Of a DNA stretch of 64,000 nucleotides, positions 57,820-64,000 are shown piece after piece (position 1 is the stretch's first letter; every line of letters starts with the position of its first letter). The stretch comes from JAPOUP01 sp965201085. Lineage in GTDB: Bacteria > Pseudomonadota > Alphaproteobacteria > Rhodobacterales > Rhodobacteraceae. A program made the translations under genes and the position numbers. A model generated the notes under the pieces. It worked only from the letters and a program-made list of their open reading frames with translations. It had not been told where the DNA came from and searched no databases. The stretch is taken from positions 124,001 through 188,000 of the forward strand of contig CBDAVS010000022.1 in NCBI GenBank assembly GCA_965201085.1, read 5' to 3'.

Positions 57820-58520
57820 GCCTGAAGCGCAACCCCGGCCCGCCGCCGGAGCGGGACGAAGCCCGGGCGGAGGCGGCGGGCCGGGGTTGAGGGATTTTCC
57901 GGCCAGGGACCCGGATCCCACACGGAATGCGGCGGCTGTCCCTTCGGACCGGCGCGTAACCGGCCTCTCCGGCGGCCGCAGGGCCCCGCGCCGGAAACTC
58001 TATTTCTCCCCGCCGTCCGACGGGTCGGGCGTCCCCAGGGAGGCCGCGCCCGGGCGAACGCCTCCGCAGGCGTCGGGTAGCCGAGGACTTTCCCGGGACG
58101 CGCGTCCTGGATGTCCCGGACCCGCTTCACACGGGCGTCCGTGACCCGCCGAAAGCCGTCCCCTTCGGAGGATACCGGCGCGACGGCCCGGGATCCGTTC
58201 CGGGCTCCGGCCCTCCCCGGCTTCGCCACGACCGCCGCCCGGCGCTCCCCGGTGGCCTTCCCCTGCGCCCGCCTGCGCCAGTATCCCCGGCCGCCGCCGC
58301 TGCGACGGAGCCCACGCGATACCGTCGACGGACCGCGCCCGGGCCGCCGCGCGATGGCCCCGTTCGAAAGCCCGCCTTTCCCTAGGGCGAAAATCCGGCA
58401 TCTCCCGTCGAAGGCGGGATGACGGCAGCCCTCGGGCATGACACTCTCCTCGGTTCGTTCACCGGGACCGTCGCCTCTATCCGGCCGATTCACGATATGC
58501 CGCGTCCCCGGCGACGGCGG
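57820..58520 (-). mobile_element. IS30-family element, copy 3 (internally deleted)
   Basis: The right end (CCTGAAGCGCAACCCCGG) is at 57820 and the 3' tail runs to about 58030. The transposase follows on the minus strand, and the leader ends near 58520 (complement of the CGGCATA-type leader). The left terminal repeat is missing. Confidence 0.7.
58040..58439 (-). pseudogene. IS30-family transposase, internally deleted
   Basis: The N-terminus MPEGCRHPAFDGRCRIFALG with GLSNGAIARRPGRGPSTVSR is joined after ARNGSRAVAPVSSEGDGFRR to the C-terminus DARVKRVRDIQDARPGKVLG. The whole DDE centre is deleted. The former stop TGA is now TGG (PPWGRP), an A-to-G change. Confidence 0.72.
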
Positions 58521-58529
58521 GCGCGCAGG

Positions 58530-58840
58530 TCACGAAGCGAGGGAGCGTTTCAGGCTGTTGAAGGCGGCGATGGTAGGAAACCACGGAACACTGGCCGAGG
58601 CGCGCGTCCGCATGGATGCAGAGCAAGCGGGTCCGGAATGGATCCCGGCCCTGCGGGGTTCCGCGGTCCGCAGGCTGGTCGAAGGCAGGGACATGGCGGA
58701 GGTCAGCGGCGACCTTTGTTCAGGGGAACGGCCGATGGTGTGCCGCAACCCGCCGCTGGCCGGCGGTTCGCCTGACGCGGGCCGCGTCACGTGTTCGGGT
58801 GGCGGGGACGCTGGGTCGGCCTCGCCGGCTGGCGGTCGGG
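58530..58840 (+). pseudogene. IS1634-like transposase fragment
   Basis: The frame reads FRLLKAAMVGNHGTLAEARV, RMDAEQAGPEWIPALRGSAV, then RRLVEGRDMAEVSGDL and GERPMVCRNPPLA. This resembles the middle of IS1634-type transposases (a GxLTEAR ... WITALR ... GERLIVCRNP pattern). No ends or catalytic residues are visible. It is truncated on both sides, by IS30 copy 3 and by IS5 copy 10. Confidence 0.5.
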
Positions 58841-58847
58841 TGCCTCA

Positions 58848-59853
58848 GAGTTTGACTCATAAGTCACTGATATGATCAAACCATTGTCTTTCATGGAGTT
58901 GACGCCCTCGCCACCCGCCTGGGCGGGAACCGGCGGGCGGCCGGCGTTCGTTCGTGCCTCACTCACGCCCGGACCGGTGGCGCGTGATGCCTCACCCCGG
59001 ATGCCGGCGGGTTCCCGCAGAGGCGCCCGCAGTCCTTCGACAGGCGGCGGCACCGGCCCATCCAGGCGAAGGTCCGCTCCACAACCCACCGGCGGCAGGG
59101 AACCGTGAACCCTTTGACATCCTCCGGTTTTCCGACGGTCCCGGTCACGTCCGGCACCCCCATCCCCCCAGGCCGCTCCCGCAGCTTCGGACCCGGGTGG
59201 CCACCGTCGGCGAACGGCCTGCACACCGTGGGCACCGTCTCCGGCGGCTCCGCGATCAGGTCCGGCGCCCCGTTCCGGTCCTGGATGTCGGCGGTGTGAA
59301 CCGTCATGACGGCCGGCGTGCCGTCGGCGTCCACGATCAGGTGCCTTTTCCTCCCCTTCACCTTCCTGCCGGCGTGGTGGCCGCGGGGCCCGCCGCTCTC
59401 CGTGGTCTTCACCGACCGGCTGTCGACCGGGGCGGCGGCCGGCTCCGCGGAGCGCCCCGGACACCGCCGCGCGAGGTCCCGGAGACGATGCACGAGACGC
59501 TCCGGGAGCCCGCTCCGCCGCCATGCGTGAAAATGGTTCCGGTCGGTGGAAAACGGTGGATATCCAGAGGGTGACGCACGCCACCGGCATCCCGTGGACA
59601 GGATATACCGGCCCGCGTCGGACACCGACCGAAGGTCGACCCCGCGCGGCCGTCCCATCCTTCCCCGCTTCGGCGGCATCGGCCCGATGACGGTCCATTC
59701 GGCGTCGGTCAGGTCATTTTGACCGTGGTCGTCCGGGCGCTTATGGAACTGTTGGGTGGTCCTGTTCCAGGGCATGGCTCTCTCCGTATCTGGGTGCGTT
59801 CACCAACCGGAATGCCACATCCTGCGGGACCACTCAACTTATGGAACAAACTC
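58848..59853 (-). mobile_element. IS5-family element, copy 10
   Basis: Ends GAGTTTGACTCATAAGTCAC and the complement of GAGTTTGTTCCATAAGTTGA, with TCA at 58845-58847 and 59854-59856. It is the ~1005-base form. The two flanks are unrelated (IS1634-like and a chromosomal gene). Confidence 0.9.
58963..59775 (-). CDS. IS5-family transposase (270 residues)
   Basis: Open frame, DDE residues kept (APVDSRSVKTTESGG, PFADGGHPGPK, VVERTFAWMGRC). It has several Leu-to-Pro and Gln-to-Arg differences from the 958-base copies, with C-terminus PASGVRHHAPPVRA. It may or may not be active. Confidence 0.82.
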   Translation of the reverse strand: MPWNRTTQQFHKRPDDHGQNDLTDAEWTVIGPMPPKRGRMGRPRGVDLRSVSDAGRYILSTGCRWRASPSGYPPFSTDRNHFHAWRRSGLPERLVHRLRDLARRCPGRSAEPAAAPVDSRSVKTTESGGPRGHHAGRKVKGRKRHLIVDADGTPAVMTVHTADIQDRNGAPDLIAEPPETVPTVCRPFADGGHPGPKLRERPGGMGVPDVTGTVGKPEDVKGFTVPCRRWVVERTFAWMGRCRRLSKDCGRLCGNPPASGVRHHAPPVRA

Positions 59854-60172
59854 TCAGACTGCCGTCATCGCCCTCACCGGCTCGAATACAGATTACTTCG
59901 CGGTCCGCGGTCACCGGCGATAGGTGGACGGTCAACTCGTCCTGATCTGACATTTCCGCGAATGTCTTGATCAGTGACGCTACCGCACTCGTATAATCTC
60001 GCAGGCGATCCGTTTCCGGCACGATGATTTCCGGCAGCGTGTCCACGCAATGGAGGGTCGAGTGTCGGCGATACAGTCTCAGCCTTTTCCTGCTGGTGCT
60101 TTGGGTAAAGGCCGACAGCGACGCTGGCGAGACCGCCCGCAGCGCATCACGGTCATGAATGCTGACACGCAT
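59854..60172 (-). pseudogene. Unknown gene, N-terminal fragment cut by IS5
   Basis: From ATG 60172 it reads MRVSIHDRDALRAVSPASLS, then DTLPEIIVPETDRLRDYTSA and IKTFAEMSDQDELTVHLSPV, to ICIRAGEGDDG, where IS5 copy 10 cuts it. About 106 residues remain, with ordinary composition. No continuation lies on the other side of the IS. I do not recognise the family. Confidence 0.5.
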
Positions 60173-60961
60173 AATAGATTTTCGACCCTCGATCATTCCA
60201 TCGACCTTTGCTGGACTTCGACATTGAACAGGATTTCCTCGGGAGGGCAAACGATGACGGTTTGCTGAACCGCTGGTACCCGATAACATGCGCAGTGAGA
60301 AAACCGGTGAGGCCATCGATTTTGTAGGAGCTGGTTGTGGAAAGCGAGGGTCGATTTTCAAAGGCGGCGAACAGTGGTGTCAACGGACGGAAAATTTATG
60401 CACACTCCCCACCGATTGGACGACTTCGCCATGCCTCCGCAGTGAACCCACCCATAATCTCGACTCCGAAAGATGAGGTTCTTGCGGCTGAACGTAATGC
60501 ATAGCGCGTTGTCGCCAACTGCGACAGGCCTTGGGCTTCCGACTTACGAATGAACGCCGGAGTATCGAGAACCGGACTTCTGAACCTTTCACGCATGCGC
60601 CCGAAAGCGGGAATCGCCTCGGAAGGAACGCCAGCGATCAGGCGTTGGCGTCTAATCCATACCCACTCGGTGCGACCGATACACCGTTCCGCGCCTTGGT
60701 CAAATTGATGATATTTACGAATTCCAAGCGGTATCGGGACCGCCGGACTGCATGTCGGCCCAAATGGGCCGGTGCTGTATTCCATGTAGACTGTCTTTGG
60801 TAGAATGCTGCCGCTATTGGCACGACTCGTCCGGTCCGGGTCCGCAGTTACATCCAAATTCGCTGGATACGTTTCGGCTCGGAAACGGGAAATCCCTGCC
60901 AAACTCTGGACCTTCGCGGTACAGTGGCCTAGTTAAAACACCAACGCAACAGGAGCATTCC
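60173..60961. other. Spacer upstream of sufE
   Basis: About 790 bases. A minus-strand frame (60396-60902) contains GIRKYHQFDQGAERCIGRTE and RLIAGVPSEAIPAFGRMRER but no recognised family or ribosome site. It could be a decayed gene. The sufE promoter should lie near the right end. Confidence 0.35.
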
Positions 60962-61384
60962 ATGGCACAACCGGAATTCGAGGAAATAGCCGAGACGTTC
61001 AGTTTTCTCGAAGACTGGGAGGATCGCTATCGCTACGTGATCGAATTGGGAAAGGCGATGGAACCGCTCGATGAACCGCTGCGTACACCTGCAACGAAGG
61101 TTCATGGCTGTGCCAGTCAGGTATGGATCATGCCGATGTTGGAAGGGCAGGGGGTCAACGCGATCTTTTCGTTTCGTGGTGACAGCGACGCCATGATCGT
61201 TCGGGGTCTGATCGCCGTGCTCAGGGCCCTTTATTGTGGACTGGCGGTTGAAGACGTGCTAGCAGTCGATGCGTCCGCTGAATTCACCCGCCTCGGCCTC
61301 CACGATCACCTCACGGCGCAAAGATCCAACGGTCTGCGGGCCATGGTTGGGCGCATTCGTGGTCTGGCCACCAACCACTCCTAA
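60962..61384 (+). CDS. sufE: Sulfur-acceptor protein SufE
   Basis: 140 residues. Cys50 in KVHGCASQVWIMP is the persulfide-carrying residue; FSFRGDSDAMIVRGLIAVL is the conserved helix. SufE takes sulfur from SufS for Fe-S cluster assembly. CAGGAG precedes ATG 60962. Its TAA overlaps the TAG of the convergent DUF1638 gene. Confidence 0.93.
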   Translation: MAQPEFEEIAETFSFLEDWEDRYRYVIELGKAMEPLDEPLRTPATKVHGCASQVWIMPMLEGQGVNAIFSFRGDSDAMIVRGLIAVLRALYCGLAVEDVLAVDASAEFTRLGLHDHLTAQRSNGLRAMVGRIRGLATNHS

Positions 61385-62019
61385 GCCCAACGTTCAAGCG
61401 TTCTGGCAAGGTCTCCATAGCCCGTAAATCGACGCTCATAGACCAAACCCACTCGAGTCGCGCATTCCTCAGCCTTGGTGTCCAATGCCGGGTCATCGGT
61501 CTGCGCCTGATAGACAAGTCTGTCGTAATGCCCAAAATACAAATCGCGCAGCTCCGGGTGCCGGTCCAGACCAAGCGGCTTCCAAACAAAAGCTTCGAAC
61601 TGCCGCACCAGGAAATCGGTGAGATAGAATGCGGTGAACTCGTCCTCAGTTCGTTCCCCGAACGTTTCGTTTCCCTCGAAAAATGAATAGCAGTGAGGAC
61701 CTTCGACCATCTCCACACCGAGCTCATCGCAAAGATCACGCAGCCTGCCGCCGGTGCCGCAATCGGCGTAAACCACTTTGATCGTGCCGTAATCGCTCCG
61801 ATGGCTGACGATAGCGGAGCGCACCGCGTCGCGGATTTGTTCGGGATGATTATGCAGGATCGCAGGTAGACATTTCAGGTCCATATGGGTCCACCCGTTG
61901 GCTTTGACTACAGCGAGTATCTCTCTGGCGAGTGCACCGCAGGCAATCAACAGCGTACGGCCGCCTGATGTTTCAAGAGCCATGCCTTCTTCGGTCAGAA
62001 TATGGTCGTCAGGGATCAT
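61381..62019 (-). CDS. DUF1638 protein
   Basis: About 212 residues from ATG 62019 (MIPDDHILTEEG); ATG 61983 (MALETSGGRTLLIACGALAR) is another possible start. Marks are LLIACGALAREILAVVKANG, LKCLPAILHNHPEQIRDAVR, VVYADCGTGGRLRDLCDELG and MVEGPHCYSFFEGN. The family is often encoded beside corrinoid-dependent methyltransferase genes and has conserved Cys and His that might bind a metal or cofactor. Here it lies one small gene away from a corrinoid protein on the same strand. Confidence 0.85.
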   Translation of the reverse strand: MIPDDHILTEEGMALETSGGRTLLIACGALAREILAVVKANGWTHMDLKCLPAILHNHPEQIRDAVRSAIVSHRSDYGTIKVVYADCGTGGRLRDLCDELGVEMVEGPHCYSFFEGNETFGERTEDEFTAFYLTDFLVRQFEAFVWKPLGLDRHPELRDLYFGHYDRLVYQAQTDDPALDTKAEECATRVGLVYERRFTGYGDLARTLERWA

Positions 62020-62190
62020 ATTTTTCGGAAACCCGTTGTTGCTGATCGCGGGCGGCGGCGGCGTATGCGCCAATGGCAATGGTGTAGGACAACATAACCG
62101 GGATAGCCCTGCTGCGTCTCTTGCCGTCCTGTAGATCTGGCTGAAGCCTTTCTTTTCGATACATGATCCGCTGCCATTCATAGTGGATTT

Positions 62191-62367
62191 CTACATTCGG
62201 GCGATAAGACGTATCGCGACCGTGACCGCAAGAACCGCCTGAATTGCGAATATCCGCATCGATTCATCAAAGCCCGACAGAGATGCGGCCAACAATCCCA
62301 GACAGACCGTAAGTCCTGCAGCGGCCACACTGATCGCCGCAATCAGGGCGAAACGGTTTAACAGCAT
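62191..62367 (-). CDS. 58-residue two-helix membrane protein
   Basis: Too short for usual ORF cut-offs. MLLNRFALIAAISVAAAGLT and VCLGLLAASLSG form one hydrophobic helix, then a short DESM turn, then FAIQAVLAVTVAIRLIARM. AGGAG six bases before ATG 62367 is a strong ribosome site. It lies between the corrinoid protein and DUF1638 on the same strand, so is likely co-transcribed. Function unknown. Confidence 0.65.
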   Translation of the reverse strand: MLLNRFALIAAISVAAAGLTVCLGLLAASLSGFDESMRIFAIQAVLAVTVAIRLIARM

Positions 62368-62471
62368 CGAAGCTCCTACGAATCCATGATCGCCCGCGGC
62401 GGAAAGGTTGTTTCAGGAACGGTCGAACTCGCCGGAATACGAACCTCTGGCTTCCTCGTCCGGATCAGTCT

Positions 62472-63182
62472 TCAAACGGCGGCAAGAATATTGTGCTTGC
62501 GCGCGATGAACGTCTTCGCTGTCTCAACCGCAACGGCGGCGTCCCTGCAATAGGCGTCCGCTCCGATGGCCCGCCCGAACTCTTCGTTCAACGGCGCACC
62601 CCCCACCAAAACTATGTAGTCGTCACGCATTCCTTTTTCGACAAGGGAGTCGATAACGACCTTCATATACGGCATCGTGGTAGTAAGCAGCGCTGACATG
62701 CCCAGAATATCCGCCTCTTCCTGCACCAAAGCGTCCAGAAAATTCTCCACAGGATTGTTTATCCCAAGATCGACGACCTCGAATCCGGCACCTTCCATCA
62801 TCATCGACACAAGGTTCTTGCCTATGTCGTGGATATCGCCTTTCACGGTCCCGATAACCATCTTGCCCATGCGCGGAGCGCCGGTCTCCGCAAGCAGGGG
62901 CTTGAGGATCGCCATACCACCCTTCATCGCATTCGCCGCGAGCAGCACCTCTGGCACGAACAGGATACCGTCGCGGAAATCGTTGCCGACAATCGTCATT
63001 CCGCCCACAAGCGCTTCGGTCAATACCCTATATGGCACCCATCCTCGGTCGAGAAGGATCTGTACGCCTTCCTCGACCTCTTCCTTGAGGCCATCGTACA
63101 GGTCGTCGAACATTTGCGGGACAAGCTCTTCGTCGCTGAGCTCGCTCAGAATGATGTCGTCTTCATCATCATCGTCATACAT
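62472..63182 (-). CDS. Corrinoid (B12-binding) protein, MtbC/MtgC type
   Basis: 236 residues. After an acidic start (MYDDDDEDDIILSELSDEEL) comes the helical cap domain (MTIVGNDFRDGILFVPEVLL and AANAMKGGM). The Rossmann-like domain has the base-off motif GDIHDIGKNLV (Asp116, His118, Gly121), GMSALLTTTM and VLVGGAPLNEEF. It carries a methyl-cob(III)amide between a substrate methyltransferase and a methyl acceptor. GGAG before ATG 63182 decides the start over the in-frame ATG at 63284. No methyltransferase is in view; the 63355 gene is unrelated. Confidence 0.9.
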   Translation of the reverse strand: MYDDDDEDDIILSELSDEELVPQMFDDLYDGLKEEVEEGVQILLDRGWVPYRVLTEALVGGMTIVGNDFRDGILFVPEVLLAANAMKGGMAILKPLLAETGAPRMGKMVIGTVKGDIHDIGKNLVSMMMEGAGFEVVDLGINNPVENFLDALVQEEADILGMSALLTTTMPYMKVVIDSLVEKGMRDDYIVLVGGAPLNEEFGRAIGADAYCRDAAVAVETAKTFIARKHNILAAV

Positions 63183-63354
63183 AGTGATACTCCGGACCCA
63201 AACGGACGCCCATGCAGCTTTCGCCCTAAATGTGCTTAATCGACATGGTAAACTAGACCGGTCGCGACATAGGGAACGCCGCAACCGACCGATTTAACTT
63301 CGAACCACACGCGCCGCTTGTCAGTCGTTCATGATATGTTCTAATGTGTTCCCG
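63183..63354. other. Divergent intergenic region
   Basis: 170 bases between the corrinoid protein (minus) and the radical SAM gene (plus). TTGTCA near 63318 and TATGTT near 63335 could be a plus-strand promoter. No B12-riboswitch-like box is visible upstream of the corrinoid gene. Confidence 0.3.
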
Positions 63355-64000
63355 ATGGGTGCAGTGGAAACATACCGGATTCCAACGGAGCGTCGGAAAG
63401 GTCGCGCCGCTTCTGGCAATCCCGCCGTGAGGTTCGAAGCCAGGCATCGCGAGGTCGTGGATGATGGATGGGATCTTGAGACGGTTCTTCCGCCTCTCCG
63501 TACCGAGATCAGTATCAAACGCCCGCGACGGGTAATCAACGCCGATACATCTCCCGGTCTCGGATTTGAACGCTCGATCAATCCCTACAGGGGCTGCGAG
63601 CATGGATGCATCTACTGCTACGCCCGTCCAAGCCATGCCTATCTCGGGCTCTCGCCGGGACTGGATTTCGAAACTAGGCTGATCGCGAGACCGGAGGCTC
63701 CGAAGGTGCTGGAGACGGAACTGTCCGCCGAGCGCTATCGTCCCGAAGTCATCACCATGGGAACCGATACCGACCCCTACCAACCGATCGAACGCGAACA
63801 CCGAATCACTCGGCAGATCCTGCGGGAATTCCGACACCCGGTCGGTATCGTCACCAATTGAACGCTGATCGAGCGTGACCTCGATATCCTGGGAGAATTT
63901 GGAAAGGCCTGACTTGCAAGAGTTGGAATCTCGATCACGACACTCGATTCGGATCTTGCCCGGAAGATGGAGCCGCGGGTACCCTCGCCGTCCCGCCGGT
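63355..64000 (+). pseudogene. PA0069-type radical SAM protein, stop-interrupted
   Basis: The N-terminal part has INPYRGCEHGCIYCYARPSH (the three Cys for the 4Fe-4S cluster) and VITMGTDTDPYQPIEREHRI, typical of the spore-photolyase-like PA0069 family. After GIVTN, TGA at 63859-63861 stops it; the same frame continues TLIERDLDILGEFGKA, then a second TGA, then LARVGISITTLDSDLARKME up to the window edge. Both sides of the stops align with the family, so it is one gene with two nonsense mutations. Start taken at 63355 (MGAVETYRIP). Confidence 0.8.

Noticed and set aside
63338..63351. LexA-like box GTTC-N6-GTTC before the radical SAM gene
   Set aside because: The alphaproteobacterial LexA box needs a 7-base spacer; here it is 6.
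62368..63354. B12 riboswitch for the corrinoid gene cluster
   Set aside because: No B12-box-like conserved core is visible in the short upstream region.
63859..63861. TGA read as an amino acid (recoding or alternative code)
   Set aside because: TGA is the normal stop of hisF, purM and rnd here, Trp is encoded by TGG, and the family does not expect Trp at either TGA position.
1..64000. CRISPR arrays, rRNA genes, prophage structural genes
   Set aside because: No regularly spaced short repeats, no rRNA sequence and no phage structural proteins were seen; all strong repeats are explained by IS copies.

Overview
The window looks like chromosome from an alphaproteobacterium, most likely a Rhodobacterales relative. 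The reasons are the purM-purN-rnd order, a hisF-hisE pair, a TRAP transporter, sufE and a DUF1638/corrinoid-protein pair. This is inference from gene content; no marker gene settles the taxon. The window is a patchwork: islands of ordinary single-copy genes lie between insertion sequences, many nested inside one another and heavily decayed. Broken single-copy genes and long spacers without a gene suggest a genome losing function under IS expansion, as in recent host-restricted lineages.

Layout. 1-1319: tail of a DMT exporter and a frameshifted gene of unknown family. 1330-10603: a nested transposon stack. An IS5-group relic holds a DUF4338/IS4 element (ISa), which holds another (ISc), which holds an IS5-family IS; an ISNCY element and a second decayed ISNCY copy follow. 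10829-16603: a fatty-acid beta-oxidation cluster (FadJ-like enzyme, thiolase, GST, acyl-CoA dehydrogenase). 17054-19805: ISNCY arms enclosing a DUF4338/IS4 element (ISb). 19956-23483: a metal exporter with a Fur-like box, two hotdog-fold proteins and a MATE exporter. 23803-30951: a second large mosaic. 31238-32304: hisF-hisE. 32373-38500: ISNCY, a truncated DNA methyltransferase, an IS-split ardC and a WYL regulator. 38513-42745: tandem IS5 copies and IS30. 43159-49647: tRNA-Phe, a metallo-beta-lactamase-fold hydrolase, an EnvZ-type kinase and a TRAP operon. 49725-52271: IS5 and IS30. 53255-56642: purM-purN-rnd and a lipoprotein. 56688-59853: more IS5, IS30 and IS1634-like remains. 60962-64000: sufE, DUF1638, a 58-residue membrane protein, a corrinoid protein and a broken radical SAM gene.

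Elements. One IS5-family element (TNA target duplication) has ten copies. Four 958-bp copies are almost identical and look recently active; the others are diverged. ISNCY has four near-full copies plus loose ends. IS30 has three copies. The DUF4338/IS4 elements form three lineages. In the clearest comparisons, decayed copies differ from intact ones almost entirely by A-to-G and T-to-C changes. This GC-raising decay, the nesting proven by target duplications and the IS-made gene breaks are the main points of interest.
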